This document shows, in pieces, positions 52,004-61,352 of a stretch of DNA of 64,000 nucleotides. Source of the DNA: Flammeovirgaceae bacterium 311 (lineage in GTDB: Bacteria; Bacteroidota; Bacteroidia; Cytophagales; Cyclobacteriaceae); the NCBI GenBank assembly GCA_000597885.1, contig CP004371.1:1814501-1878500 (forward strand). The letters are read 5' to 3'. Positions within the stretch are counted from its first letter, which is position 1. Each line of letters begins with the position of its first letter. The position numbers and the translations under genes are program-made. Under the pieces are notes generated by a model. That model saw nothing but the letters and a program-made list of their open reading frames with translations, was not told the DNA's origin and ran no database searches.

Positions 52004-52680
52004 TCTGTATTTGTATATCCTGTTTCTTCCAAAATCTTCAAAAAGTCTGTACCGTCTGGAAATGCCTGCACAGACTCCGGTAGGTAGGTGTAGGCTGATT
52101 GATCTTTCGAAATCATTTTGCCAATACGTGGCAAAATATGTTTAAAATAGAAGTTAAACAATTGCTTGAGCGGGAAAGTACGCATGCGCGAAAATTCAAG
52201 GATGGTCACAACACCTCCTGGCTTCAGCACCCTGTTCATTTCCCTCAGGCCTTTCTGCAGATCTTCGAAGTTGCGTACACCAAATGCAACGATCACAGCA
52301 TCGAACATATTATCTTCAAAGGGCAGGTTCTCTGAATCTCCCTGAATCATTTCGATCCTGTTCTCCAGCCCCTGTTTCTTTATTTTCTGGCGCCCCACCT
52401 CCAGCATGCCGGCCGATATATCGACACCTGTGATTTTATCTGGCGCCAGCACCAGGGCTTCCATGGCAAAATCGCCGGTTCCGGTGGCTACATCCAGCAG
52501 GAGCTGGGGGTGCGGCTTCCGGGCTTTCAGCATTCTGATGGCCTCTTTGCGCCACAATACATCAATGCCAAGGCTTAGCAGGTGGTTCAGCAGATCGTAA
52601 CGGGGGCTGATGTTGTCGAACATATTCGCCACCTGGTCTTTTTTGCCTTTATTCTGGTCTTTATAGGGTAGTACTGTCAT
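51952..52680 (-). CDS. ubiE: Demethylmenaquinone methyltransferase UbiE/MenG
   Basis: This 242-residue protein has the UbiE layout: VANMFDNISPRYDLLNHLLS near the N terminus, SAM loop LLDVATGTGDFAMEAL, VDISAGMLEVGRQKI, VIVAFGVRNFEDLQKGLREM and VLKPGGVVTILEFS. It methylates demethylmenaquinone in the last step of menaquinone synthesis; menaquinone is the sole respiratory quinone in Bacteroidota. The end overlaps porT by 52 bases in a different frame. Confidence 0.95.
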   Translation of the reverse strand: MTVLPYKDQNKGKKDQVANMFDNISPRYDLLNHLLSLGIDVLWRKEAIRMLKARKPHPQLLLDVATGTGDFAMEALVLAPDKITGVDISAGMLEVGRQKIKKQGLENRIEMIQGDSENLPFEDNMFDAVIVAFGVRNFEDLQKGLREMNRVLKPGGVVTILEFSRMRTFPLKQLFNFYFKHILPRIGKMISKDQSAYTYLPESVQAFPDGTDFLKILEETGYTNTEWKSLTFGVSAIYVASK

Positions 52681-52734
52681 CTTAAATTTTTGAATAAGCA
52701 GCCGGATAATGCTTTTTTCTCCAACTGCGCATCA

Positions 52735-52768
52735 AAATTAAAAAACACGGGCTAAATACCCGTGTTTT
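52735..52768 (-). terminator. Terminator of the PorE-like gene
   Basis: A stem AAAACACGGG/CCCGTGTTTT (52742-52768) has a 7-base loop and is followed on the minus strand by TTTTTAATTTT. It starts 22 bases after the stop of the OmpA-domain gene. Confidence 0.85.
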
Positions 52769-52789
52769 CCAGAAAAGCTTTCCAGAATC

Positions 52790-54937
52790 TTATTGAGTAG
52801 CTACAGCACCACCCTTGCGAATGATTTTAAATTCCACACGTCTGTTCAGCATTCTGCCTTCTTTTTCGTCGTCGTTAGAGGCAATTGGCCTTTCTGCTCC
52901 GTAGCCCCTGGCACTTACGCGTGATTTGCTGATGCCCTTCTGCACCACATAATCTACCACTGCCTGGGCACGGCGCAGCGAAAGCTGCTTGTTATACGCC
53001 TTACTGCCCACATTATCAGTATGGCCGGATATTTCCATTACCAGGTCAGGGTTTTCATTGAGCATACGCTCCAGCTTATTCAACTCGTCGTAAGATGCTT
53101 TCTGGAAGGTAGCCTGGTTAAAATCGAAGTAAATATTCCTTAGTACTGAAGTAAAGCCTGTTTGCAGGCGGTTCAGTTCTATATTTCTGCTGATCTCCTG
53201 TGGCTCTGCCGTTGCGGCAGGTATGGTAATCTTAAAGTTCTTGAACATGTAGCCGTCTTTCTCTACGCTTAGCACCATTTGCACAGGCTGCTTTTGGGTG
53301 GTGGTAAAGGTGTACTCACCGGGCCCCTTGGCAGATTTACCCGCCAGCTGGTTATCAGATAAGCGGCGCAGGTTTACATTGGCCTCCAGGGGCAGATCAG
53401 TTTCATCGTCGATAATACGGATGCTTAAGGTCACAGGCATCAGCACTGGCGCTGGTGCAGCTGCTTTTGGCGCTTCTGCAATTTTTTGTTCCTGCACAGG
53501 CTCCTCCTTTTTAGGTTCAGGCTTCGGCGCTGGTTTATTATTTTCCGGCTCTTTTTTAGGCTGTGGCTGGTTTTGTGCTAGCACTGGTTTTTCTTCACCA
53601 TCAGGGAAAAAGTTAACCATATATATATCTGTATAGCCCTGGCCGTCGTCCCTTACAGAAGCATAATATCCGCGTTTGCCATCTTTGGTGGCCACAAAGA
53701 ACACGTCCTCGTCGGGGGTGTTGATGGGATAGCCCAGGTTTACAGGCTCTGTCCACTGGCTGGCGGTGCTATCGTAAACACTTTTAAAGATATCGTAACC
53801 GCCCATGCCTTTGCGGCCACGGGTACTGAAGTAAAGGGTTTTACCGTCGTAGTGAATAAAGGGGCTTTCGTCATCGAACTCTGTATTGATGTTAGGCCCT
53901 AAGTTTTCGGAGCGGCTCCATTTACCGTTTTTATCTTTTTTGCTCATGTAAATATCCAGACCACCCAAACCACCTGGTCTGTTGCTGCTGAAGAACATCA
54001 GATTCCCATCCTTTGAAACAGAAATGGATTTCTCGGCAAAGCTGGAATTAATAAAATCGCTTAATGGCTGCGGATAAGCCCAGCTGCCGTCCTTTTCTTT
54101 GGTTGAAAAGAAGATGTCTCCTCCATTATCGTAACGATAAAGGTAGAGCGTATTACCATCTGCAGTAAGTGCCAGGTTACTGTTATGGTACTTATCATTG
54201 ATGGGTTCTTTGATGTTTTTGGCCCTTGTCCACTCTCCATTTACCTTCTCGGAATAAAATACATCCTCGAAGTAGAAGTTATCAGAATCCACGTTTTCGT
54301 TTAGGTTATCCTCCTGTCGGCGGGTAGTAAAGATCAGGATCGTTTCGTCCTCATTTAGTACCGGGGCATAGTCGGGCCATATAGAATTTACTTTTTCCGA
54401 AATATTTACGATTGCGTAATGTTTTGGATTTTTTGCGTATTCCAGGCCATTCCTGCACTCCTCTATTCTACGCTCTACATCTCTTAGCTGAATTTTATCC
54501 TGACCCCTGTAATTTACGTCTGAGAGTGTTTTCTGCTTATACTGATTATAGTATTTAAGCGCTTCCTCGTAATTAAGGCCATACTGAAAGCCCCTGCCAA
54601 TAGAATAGAGCAGGTCGTAGCGAAATTTCGGATCCTGCTGATACACCCGCAGGAAGTACTTTGCAGAACGATCTTTATTTACCGACTCCAGGTAGGTCTG
54701 CCCTGTCATGTAATTGGCCCAGATGTTATTAGGGTCCAGGTTGGCAGCCATTTCGAACTGCTCCCGGGCCTGCACAACTACTTTTGTACTTTTTAAGATC
54801 TCCTGTCCAATTTCATAAAATTGTTCAGCTAGCTCTACGCTATCTGCCTTGGTGGCTGCCATTTGTGCGTGCGCTACTCCACCGCTTACGCTAAGCAGAA
54901 TAATGAGCAGACAAGCACCCAAATATCTTTTTATCAT
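52790..54937 (-). CDS. PorE-like OmpA-family protein with TPR, PD40 and CRD domains
   Basis: This protein has 715 residues. The signal peptide is about 1-24. TPR-like repeats span about 35-165 (NLDPNNIWANYMTGQTYLES), PD40/WD40-like blades about 185-430 (GGLGGLDIYMSKKDKNGKW, KTLYFSTRGRKGMGGYDIF), and a Lys/Pro/Glu-rich linker about 450-500. A carboxypeptidase-regulatory-like domain is about 505-585, and a C-terminal OmpA peptidoglycan-binding domain about 605-710 has ISGHTDNVGSKAYNKQLS. This order matches PorE of T9SS. Paralogues are common in Cytophagales, so PorE identity is only probable. It may anchor the T9SS ring to the cell wall. Confidence 0.8.
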   Translation of the reverse strand: MIKRYLGACLLIILLSVSGGVAHAQMAATKADSVELAEQFYEIGQEILKSTKVVVQAREQFEMAANLDPNNIWANYMTGQTYLESVNKDRSAKYFLRVYQQDPKFRYDLLYSIGRGFQYGLNYEEALKYYNQYKQKTLSDVNYRGQDKIQLRDVERRIEECRNGLEYAKNPKHYAIVNISEKVNSIWPDYAPVLNEDETILIFTTRRQEDNLNENVDSDNFYFEDVFYSEKVNGEWTRAKNIKEPINDKYHNSNLALTADGNTLYLYRYDNGGDIFFSTKEKDGSWAYPQPLSDFINSSFAEKSISVSKDGNLMFFSSNRPGGLGGLDIYMSKKDKNGKWSRSENLGPNINTEFDDESPFIHYDGKTLYFSTRGRKGMGGYDIFKSVYDSTASQWTEPVNLGYPINTPDEDVFFVATKDGKRGYYASVRDDGQGYTDIYMVNFFPDGEEKPVLAQNQPQPKKEPENNKPAPKPEPKKEEPVQEQKIAEAPKAAAPAPVLMPVTLSIRIIDDETDLPLEANVNLRRLSDNQLAGKSAKGPGEYTFTTTQKQPVQMVLSVEKDGYMFKNFKITIPAATAEPQEISRNIELNRLQTGFTSVLRNIYFDFNQATFQKASYDELNKLERMLNENPDLVMEISGHTDNVGSKAYNKQLSLRRAQAVVDYVVQKGISKSRVSARGYGAERPIASNDDEKEGRMLNRRVEFKIIRKGGAVATQ

Positions 54938-55131
54938 TGGTTTACGGGGTATTCCTTCTGAACTTCCAGACTAATGAGCAAGTAATTTAAGCTGCTTTCC
55001 CTAAATAATCCAAAAACAATTCCGGCCGGGGCTTTTTCAGTATGTAAGACATCCTGCATTTTTGCACTTTTATCATAGAAGTGGCAATATGTTCGGCCAC
55101 TGGCTGTAATAAAAAGGCATAAGTTCCCCAC

Positions 55132-55161
55132 TTGCTGCAGGCAATAAGAAATCGTAAATTG
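55132..55161 (+). promoter_or_regulatory. Promoter-like pair before engB
   Basis: TTG (55132-55134) is followed 20 bases later by TAAATTG (55155-55161), close to the -7 consensus. The ATG at 55168 is only 7 bases after the box. Confidence 0.4.
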
Positions 55162-55167
55162 CACCCA

Positions 55168-55770
55168 ATGCACAACCTCAACGCTCAATTTATTATCAGC
55201 AGCCCAACTGTTGCCGGTTGCCCACCTCCTACCATGCCGGAGTACGCCTTTATCGGACGCTCCAATGTTGGCAAATCTTCGCTGATTAACATGCTGGTAG
55301 GGCACAGCAAGCTGGCAAAAACCTCAGGTACCCCCGGGAAAACACAGCTCATCAATCATTTTTTGATAGAACAACAATGGTATCTGGTAGATTTGCCCGG
55401 CTACGGCTTTGCAAAAGTAAGCAAAACGCAGCGTGCCAGCTGGACTAAGATGATAAAAGATTATCTGGAGCAGCGCCAGAATCTGTTGTGCCTTTTTGTG
55501 CTGCTGGATGTACGCCTGGAGCCCCAGAAAATAGACCTGGAGTTTATGCAGTGGTTAGGAAAAAATGGCCTGCCCTTTGCTATGGTATTTACCAAAGCTG
55601 ATAAACTTTCCGGATCGAAGGTAGACCAGCACGTAGCGGCTTACAAGCGTACGATGTTAAAATCTTGGGAGGAGCTCCCCCCCTACTTTGTAACCTCTGC
55701 AGAATCCGGACTTGGCCGGGAAGATCTGGTAGAATTTATTCGCCAGCTGAATAGAGATTTCAAGAATTAG
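55168..55770 (+). CDS. engB: Ribosome biogenesis GTPase EngB (YsxC/YihA)
   Basis: The start chosen is MHNLNAQFIISSPTVAG (55168), the usual EngB beginning; the frame is open upstream to 55132 but those residues do not fit. G motifs: GRSNVGKSSLIN (G1), SGTPGKTQLIN with the switch Thr (G2), DLPGYGFAKV (G3), FTKADKL (G4) and TSAESGLG (G5). Length about 200 residues is typical. It assists assembly of the large ribosomal subunit. Divergent from the PorE-like gene. Confidence 0.95.
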   Translation: MHNLNAQFIISSPTVAGCPPPTMPEYAFIGRSNVGKSSLINMLVGHSKLAKTSGTPGKTQLINHFLIEQQWYLVDLPGYGFAKVSKTQRASWTKMIKDYLEQRQNLLCLFVLLDVRLEPQKIDLEFMQWLGKNGLPFAMVFTKADKLSGSKVDQHVAAYKRTMLKSWEELPPYFVTSAESGLGREDLVEFIRQLNRDFKN

Positions 55771-55829
55771 CCGTAATATGGCAACCCTTTTTAAGTGACT
55801 GCATATAATAAGAGGAATAAACTTTAGGT

Positions 55830-56363
55830 ATGGAATTAAAAGAAATTGCATCAATTGCCGGAAAAGGCGGTCTTTACCGCATTGTAAAACCAACCCGCAG
55901 TGGCGTAATCGTAGAATCGATCGACAATAAAAAACAGCGACTGGTCGTAAATGCAAACCAGCGGGTGTCTGTGTTAAAAGAAATATCCATATACACCACT
56001 ACTGCCGATGGTACAGAGCCTCTGCAGAATATCCTGGTTAAAATTAACAGCGAATTTGGTGACGATCCGGGTGTTGACAGCAACTCTTCTCCTGAAGAGC
56101 TAAGAGCTTTTTTGCAGCACATCTTACCCGATTATGACAAGGAACGGGTATACCCTTCTGACATTAAAAAGCTGGTAAGCTGGTACAAGGTTTTGCTGGA
56201 GAACGCCCCGGAAACCCTGCAACCCGGCAATGAAACGGAAGACGCACCTGAGGCTGAAGCTGAAACGGAAGAAAACCCTGCCGCCGAAAAGCCTGAAAAA
56301 GAAGAGAAAGAGAAAAAGAGCAAATCTGCCAAGGCTCCAAAAGCAGAAAAAGAAGAGAAGTAA
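55830..56363 (+). CDS. DUF5606 family protein
   Basis: In this 177-residue protein the N-terminal part (about 1-135) begins MELKEIASIAGKGGLYRIV and includes RSGVIVESIDNKKQRLVV and LPDYDKERVYPSDIKKLVSWYKVL; this is the DUF5606 pattern of Bacteroidota. A highly charged Glu/Lys/Ala tail (about 135-177), ending in repeated KAEKEEK-like units, is probably disordered. It is cytoplasmic with no known function. It follows engB by 59 bases and ends at a bidirectional terminator. Confidence 0.82.
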   Translation: MELKEIASIAGKGGLYRIVKPTRSGVIVESIDNKKQRLVVNANQRVSVLKEISIYTTTADGTEPLQNILVKINSEFGDDPGVDSNSSPEELRAFLQHILPDYDKERVYPSDIKKLVSWYKVLLENAPETLQPGNETEDAPEAEAETEENPAAEKPEKEEKEKKSKSAKAPKAEKEEK

Positions 56364-56386
56364 CAAACAAGCACAACAAAGCATAG

Positions 56387-56423
56387 AAAAAGGCTGCTCT
56401 AACCAGAGACAGCCTTTTTAATT
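56387..56423. terminator. Bidirectional terminator between DUF5606 and fbp
   Basis: A stem AAAAAGGCTG/CAGCCTTTTT (56387-56419) has A-rich and T-rich outer ends. It lies between two convergent genes and serves both. Confidence 0.85.
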
Positions 56424-56456
56424 TACAACCTAAAACAAAGCTTACTAACTTACTTT

Positions 56457-57485
56457 TTATAAAGTATCTACAGCTGTGCGCTGCAGTTCGTGTTGTCTGA
56501 TAATAGTACCGGCCATCTCCACCATTTTTTTGGAGCCGATAAAGAGCGGCGTACGCTCATGCAGTTTACCCGGCGCCAGCTCCATAATACGCTGATCCCC
56601 GTTTGTTGCACGGCCACCAGCCTGCTCTGCAATAAAGGCCAGTGCATTGCACTCATAGATCAGCCTTAGCTTTCCTTCCGGAGCCTTCACTGAACCAGGG
56701 TACATGTAAATGCCGCCTTTCATTAGGTTCCGGTGAAAATCTGCCACCAGCGAACCTATGTACCTGCCACTGAACTCATTCGCTTTACAGTATTCGATGT
56801 ATTCTTTTACACCTGCATCGAAGCTGTTGTAGCTACCTTCGTTCACAGAAAATATTTTTCCGTCTTCCGGCGATTTAATATTCTGGTGCGAAAGGAAAAA
56901 CTCACCCATGGAAGACTCGTAGGTAAAGCCATTCACACCATAACCTGTTGTATACACCAGTATGCTGGAGGTGCCATACAGCAGGTAACCTGCAGCCACC
57001 TGCTCTACCCCCCTTTGCAGTACATCTGCATCGGTAATGGGGCTGCCGGTATCTGATTTACGGCGGTATATTGAAAAAATGGTTCCAATTGAAACATTTA
57101 CATCAATATTAGAGGAGCCATCGAGCGGGTCCATGGCCACTACATATTTACCGTTGGGATTATCCAGGTCTATAATCCCTTCTTCTTCTTCCGAAATGAT
57201 GGCACAAACCTCACCCCCATTGCGCAATGCACGGATAAAGCGAATATTGGCAACCACATCCAGCTTCTGCTGTTCCTCACCCTGTACATTTGTGGCACCA
57301 AAAGCACCAGCCAGGTTAATCAGGCCGCAGCGGGTAATTTCACGGTTAATAATCTTACCAGCCAGGGCTATATCCCGCAACAACTGAGAAAGCTCACCAG
57401 TGGCATAGGGAAAATCATCTTGTTTTCTTTTAATAAATCGATCTAATGTTGTACCAACAGGTAAACCAAGATTTTCCTTTGTCAT
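56457..57485 (-). CDS. fbp: Fructose-1,6-bisphosphatase, class I
   Basis: The start chosen is [18 protein letters not shown] (57485), giving 342 residues, the normal class I length; the open frame reaches 57623, but those residues match nothing in the family and would sit across the operator. Motifs: [30 protein letters not shown] (metal site), [21 protein letters not shown] and [21 protein letters not shown]. It dephosphorylates fructose 1,6-bisphosphate in gluconeogenesis. A LacI/PurR-like palindrome lies 86 bases upstream of its ATG, suggesting sugar- or purine-linked control. Confidence 0.95.
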   Translation of the reverse strand: MTKENLGLPVGTTLDRFIKRKQDDFPYATGELSQLLRDIALAGKIINREITRCGLINLAGAFGATNVQGEEQQKLDVVANIRFIRALRNGGEVCAIISEEEEGIIDLDNPNGKYVVAMDPLDGSSNIDVNVSIGTIFSIYRRKSDTGSPITDADVLQRGVEQVAAGYLLYGTSSILVYTTGYGVNGFTYESSMGEFFLSHQNIKSPEDGKIFSVNEGSYNSFDAGVKEYIEYCKANEFSGRYIGSLVADFHRNLMKGGIYMYPGSVKAPEGKLRLIYECNALAFIAEQAGGRATNGDQRIMELAPGKLHERTPLFIGSKKMVEMAGTIIRQHELQRTAVDTL

Positions 57486-57570
57486 AAAAAAATAATTAGT
57501 AATAATTACACAGGAAAAAAGTTGTGTGAACTGACCATATCGTAAAGTTAGCACTAATTTTTTTTTCTTC

Positions 57571-57582
57571 GCAAACGTTTGC
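57571..57582. promoter_or_regulatory. LacI/PurR-type operator-like palindrome upstream of fbp
   Basis: GCAAACGTTTGC is a perfect 12-base palindrome with the central CG typical of LacI-family sites; it is the core of the E. coli PurR box. It lies in the fbp-aspartokinase divergent gap, 86 bases from fbp and 171 bases from the aspartokinase start. Presence of a cognate repressor is not shown in this window. Confidence 0.5.
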
Positions 57583-57752
57583 ATAAAAATTTTCCAGCAT
57601 CTTTTCAAGAGTGCTAAATTCATGACGGTGGTGCTATATAGTAAACTTTGAAAGGGTGCATGTAGTTTTAGGCTGTAAATTCAAGGATCATCCATTTCTA
57701 ATACAAAGGGTTTGCTGCATATTGCACGCTGCCGTTATCAGTTAACAGAAAA

Positions 57753-59006
57753 ATGAAAGTTTTCAAATTTGGAGGCGCCTCTGTGAAAGATGCCGAAGGC
57801 GTTAAAAATGTTGCCGGTATCATAAAAACCCATATCGAAGAACCACTGCTGGTGGTAGTTTCGGCCATGGGTAAAACCACCGATGCCCTGGAAAAATTAC
57901 TGGAGCTTAGCCTGGGGCATACCTCTTATACCGAAAAAATTAACGAGCTCTACGAGTATCACCTGCAGGTGGTTAAGGGTTTGTTTGAAGATATTCATCA
58001 TGAGGTACACTTTTTCCTGGCGCAGCGTTTTCAGTCGCTTACGCGAGCATTGCAAAAAGCCCGCCGACTGCCCTATAACCAGGTATACGATGAGGTAGTA
58101 GCGCACGGAGAGCTTATATCATCCGGTATTCTGCAGGCTTACCTGGCTAAGCTGGAGGTTAGCTGCCGCTGGATCGATGCCCGTGATTACATCAGTACCA
58201 ATAACCTGCACCGCGAGGCCCAGGTTAACTGGCCCCTGACAGGCAGCAAAGTAAACCGGGAGCTGATTCCGGTGCTGGAGGAAGCAGTGATCATTACCCA
58301 GGGTTTTATAGGCCGCAGCTCCGATGGTCACACCACTACCCTGGGTCGTGAGGGCTCCGACTTTTCGGCGGCTATTTTTGCCAGCTGCCTGAATGCCGCA
58401 TCGGTTACCATCTGGAAAGATGTGCCCGGTGTGCTCAATGCTGACCCCAGGCTTATTGAAGATACCGTCCTGTATTCAGAATTAAACTATTACGATGCTG
58501 CCGAAATGACTTACTTTGGTGCATCCGTCATCCACCCAAAAACCATTAAACCACTGGCCAACCAGCAGATTCCGCTGCTGGTACGCTCCTTTACACAACC
58601 AGATAAGCCTGGCACCCGCATCTTCGAAGAAGGTGCCTACCAGCCGGTACCCGCCATTATCTTCAAGAAAAATCAAACCCTTATTACTTTTCATATCAGG
58701 GATTATTCTTTTATTACCGAACGAAACCTTAGCAGCATTTTCTTTATGCTGGATATGATGCATATTAAAATTAACGTGATGCAGAACTCAGCTACCTCGG
58801 TTTCTATTTGTGTAGATGGTAACACCAGTAAAAACGATGCGTTAATTAATAACCTCTCCAGCGAATATGAAATACGCTACAACACCGGCCTTACCCTGAT
58901 TACCATTAAAAACTATAACGATACCACCATAGCAGAAATGAGCAGTGAAAAGGAGTTGCTGCTGGAACAAAGAACCCGCCATACCTATCAGATTGTGGTG
59001 CGTTGA
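57753..59006 (+). CDS. Aspartate kinase
   Basis: This 417-residue protein starts MKVFKFGGASVKDAEGVKNV, the aspartokinase N terminus, with LVVVSAMGKTTDALEKLLEL, FIGRSSDGHTTTLGREGSDFSA-type active site split across two segments (SDGHTTTLGREGSD), and KDVPGVLNADPRLIEDTVL. A C-terminal ACT-like pair (about 300-400) includes IFFMLDMMHIKINVMQNSA and may bind lysine or threonine. It phosphorylates aspartate at the entry to lysine, threonine and methionine synthesis. Monofunctional: no homoserine dehydrogenase domain is attached. Divergent from fbp. Confidence 0.92.
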   Translation: MKVFKFGGASVKDAEGVKNVAGIIKTHIEEPLLVVVSAMGKTTDALEKLLELSLGHTSYTEKINELYEYHLQVVKGLFEDIHHEVHFFLAQRFQSLTRALQKARRLPYNQVYDEVVAHGELISSGILQAYLAKLEVSCRWIDARDYISTNNLHREAQVNWPLTGSKVNRELIPVLEEAVIITQGFIGRSSDGHTTTLGREGSDFSAAIFASCLNAASVTIWKDVPGVLNADPRLIEDTVLYSELNYYDAAEMTYFGASVIHPKTIKPLANQQIPLLVRSFTQPDKPGTRIFEEGAYQPVPAIIFKKNQTLITFHIRDYSFITERNLSSIFFMLDMMHIKINVMQNSATSVSICVDGNTSKNDALINNLSSEYEIRYNTGLTLITIKNYNDTTIAEMSSEKELLLEQRTRHTYQIVVR

Positions 59007-59084
59007 TTAAACAAAACTGCTCTGGTTACAATATAATATATACTGATACTGACCTGGTGAATGCCAGACCACACCTTAATACTT

Positions 59085-59606
59085 ATGACGCGATACGAGG
59101 AACTTTGTAAAGCATACGCCAAAAACCTAACTGACTTCAGAACTTATAAGGAGACCTGTTACAGGTTTGCCCTCACCCTTATGGAAGAGCTGAAGCAGGA
59201 GTTTAATATTCCGAATGATCGCCTGAAATTACGCTCTAAAGACGATCCCAAGGAGGTGACCGAGAATATGCTGGAAGCCATGGACATGCAGAAAGATACC
59301 TTCTGGCATATTCGCTTCTCCATAACGGTTTGTGCCGATATGGATGAGCAGCTGAAGGAAAGCATGAGTTTTGAGATCAGTATTAAAAGAGTAGCCGCTT
59401 ATTTTATACTGGCCATTCCCAACGAGCGGGAGTTTACCATCGCAGAGATAGATAATGGGAAATATGATTTCAGTGATTTCTTTGAATACCTGTTCCACTC
59501 CCTGAAAACGTTTTATGAGCAGGAACTGGAACGTTTTCTGGTTACTACTCCTAATGCTAAAAAGGAGCAATCGCCTATCGGCTTTAGATTTGATGTAATC
59601 GACTAG
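59085..59606 (+). CDS. Conserved hypothetical cytoplasmic protein
   Basis: The start chosen is MTRYEELCKAYAKNLTDFR (59085), 8 codons after the first possible start. The 173-residue product alternates helices and strands (WHIRFSITVCADMDEQLKES, FEISIKRVAAYFILAI, NGKYDFSDFFEYLFHSL) with no signal, TM or catalytic motif I recognise. It lies 78 bases after the aspartokinase gene and ends at a strong terminator, so it may share that transcript. No function can be assigned. Confidence 0.65.
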   Translation: MTRYEELCKAYAKNLTDFRTYKETCYRFALTLMEELKQEFNIPNDRLKLRSKDDPKEVTENMLEAMDMQKDTFWHIRFSITVCADMDEQLKESMSFEISIKRVAAYFILAIPNEREFTIAEIDNGKYDFSDFFEYLFHSLKTFYEQELERFLVTTPNAKKEQSPIGFRFDVID

Positions 59607-59630
59607 ATGTGAACGGCCACGGGAAGAATA

Positions 59631-59674
59631 AAAAAAAGACCGGTTTCAGCTAATGGCTGAAACCGGTCTTTTTT
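59631..59674. terminator. Strong bidirectional terminator
   Basis: A long stem with arms of 19-20 bases contains GACCGGTTTCAGC and its complement around TAATG, flanked by A and T runs. It lies between convergent genes ending at 59606 and 59703 and can serve both. Confidence 0.92.
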
Positions 59675-59702
59675 ATCTGTTATAATTATAATTCCAGTAA
59701 TA

Positions 59703-61352
59703 CTAACGTTTGTTTCGCTTGCTTACTTTTTCGGCTCTTTGAAGGGCATAATAAGCATTGGCCACCCCGCCGGTGCTGGAAAGCTTCTTAAAACGGGTCT
59801 CGGCTTCTTTGCTGCCCGGATCTTCACCAGGTCTGTTTACCCGGCCTTTGGTATAGCGAACCGAAGATTTCATGATAATATCTCTTACCTGCTGAGCCGA
59901 CAGATCCGGGTAATAGGCCATTACCAGGGCTGCAATTCCACTTACTACTGGTGCCGCCATACTGGTACCGCTCAGGCTTCTGTATTCAGAATCGGGCACG
60001 GTAGAGTACAGGTCTACACCGGGTGCAAATATATCCACAGTTTTACGTCCGTAGTTTGAGAAGGTTCCTACAAAAGTATTTCCGCTTCCCCAGGCAGAGG
60101 CTCCTACCTCCAGCCAGTTATCGGCAACGCCTTTGGTACCCAGGTAGCGCTTGGTGGGATAGTTATTTTCAGTATCGATGTTCTTGCCATCGTTACCAGC
60201 TGCGTGTACCAGCAGCACCCCTTTATCGCTGGCATAACGTACGGCTTCATCTACCACTGCTTTATCCGGAGAATAGGCTTTACCAAAGCTCATGTTGATC
60301 ACCCTGGCCCCGTTGTCAACTGCATAGCGAATGGCATTGGCAATATCCTTGTCGCGTTCATCGCCATTAGGCACCGCCCGTAGCACCATTATTTTCACCG
60401 GGGCAGCTACTCCTTCAACACCAATTTCATTCTGACGGTTGGCTGCAACAATACCAGCTACGTGGGTGCCATGCTCGGCATCCGGGCCTTCTACAAGCGC
60501 ATTGCCATAAGAGCGTTCCTGCAAATTGTTGTAGTTATCCCCTACAATATGACGGGGGTCAAAATCCGGGTTCAGGTTGTATTTCAGGTAACGGCTCAGG
60601 TAATCATTGTATTCCTCTATCTGCTCATCGGTAAGGTTGTTGCTAAGCGCAAATCCTACAATACCTCTGGCAACACGCAACTCATCCGTCTGAGGATCAA
60701 ACTCATCCAGATCTTCCATCCTGATGTCGTCCTTGCCCAGGGCTGCTCTTAGTTGTGCTCTTGCCGCTGAGTACTGCTCGTAAAACTGAAGGAAAGAAGA
60801 CCCCTGCTCTTCATACTCAGCACGTTCTGCCTCGTATTCCTGCTTGATCTGCTGGTAAAGGGCAAACTCATGCTTATCTGCTACCTCTTCGGCAGTTTTT
60901 CCTTCGTATTTGTCATGATACTGCTTGTAAAGCCTGGTAAGCTCAAATGTATCGTAATTAACATGCTCCCCATTGGGGCCTCCAATAAAATTCCAGCCAT
61001 TGATATCATCTACATAGCCATTGTTGTCATCGTCTATGCCATTGCCGGCAACTTCTTTTGTGTTTACCCAGATTTTATCCTTCAGGTCCTCATGCTCTAT
61101 GTCAATTCCGGAATCAATAACGGCAACAATAACTTCTGTGGGAGTTTTTTGGGAGAGCAGTTCTCTGTAAGCCCTTTCGGTACTCACCCCCGGCACCCGG
61201 TCAGTTTGCGGATCCATGTTAAACCAGTTCTCAGGAGCCTGGCTCAGTGTATCGGCCAGGGTAAAATTTTTCTTTCGCTGTGCATCTACAGGAGCACCCA
61301 CCAGCATCATCAACAGTAATGCAAGCAGGGCTACAGAATAGTTTTTTTTCAT
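59703..61352 (-). CDS. Secreted subtilisin-like S8 serine protease
   Basis: I start at MKKNYSVALLALLLMMLVG (61352), which gives a clean signal peptide; 549 residues. Counting from the first possible Met, triad residues are Asp83 (VIDSGIDIEHED), His300 (EHGTHVAGIVAA) and Ser467 (SGTSMAAPVVSG), with oxyanion Asn390 (HAAGNDG). About 217 residues separate Asp and His, against about 32 in subtilisin, because of a charged helical insert (about 140-265). The C terminus ends in KVSKRNKR with no T9SS sorting domain, so it should stay periplasmic or leave by another route. Confidence 0.9.
   Translation of the reverse strand: MKKNYSVALLALLLMMLVGAPVDAQRKKNFTLADTLSQAPENWFNMDPQTDRVPGVSTERAYRELLSQKTPTEVIVAVIDSGIDIEHEDLKDKIWVNTKEVAGNGIDDDNNGYVDDINGWNFIGGPNGEHVNYDTFELTRLYKQYHDKYEGKTAEEVADKHEFALYQQIKQEYEAERAEYEEQGSSFLQFYEQYSAARAQLRAALGKDDIRMEDLDEFDPQTDELRVARGIVGFALSNNLTDEQIEEYNDYLSRYLKYNLNPDFDPRHIVGDNYNNLQERSYGNALVEGPDAEHGTHVAGIVAANRQNEIGVEGVAAPVKIMVLRAVPNGDERDKDIANAIRYAVDNGARVINMSFGKAYSPDKAVVDEAVRYASDKGVLLVHAAGNDGKNIDTENNYPTKRYLGTKGVADNWLEVGASAWGSGNTFVGTFSNYGRKTVDIFAPGVDLYSTVPDSEYRSLSGTSMAAPVVSGIAALVMAYYPDLSAQQVRDIIMKSSVRYTKGRVNRPGEDPGSKEAETRFKKLSSTGGVANAYYALQRAEKVSKRNKR

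Noticed and set aside
54934-55305. 123-codon minus-strand frame between the PorE-like gene and engB
   Set aside because: It crosses the engB start and G1 region on the other strand and has no recognisable domain.
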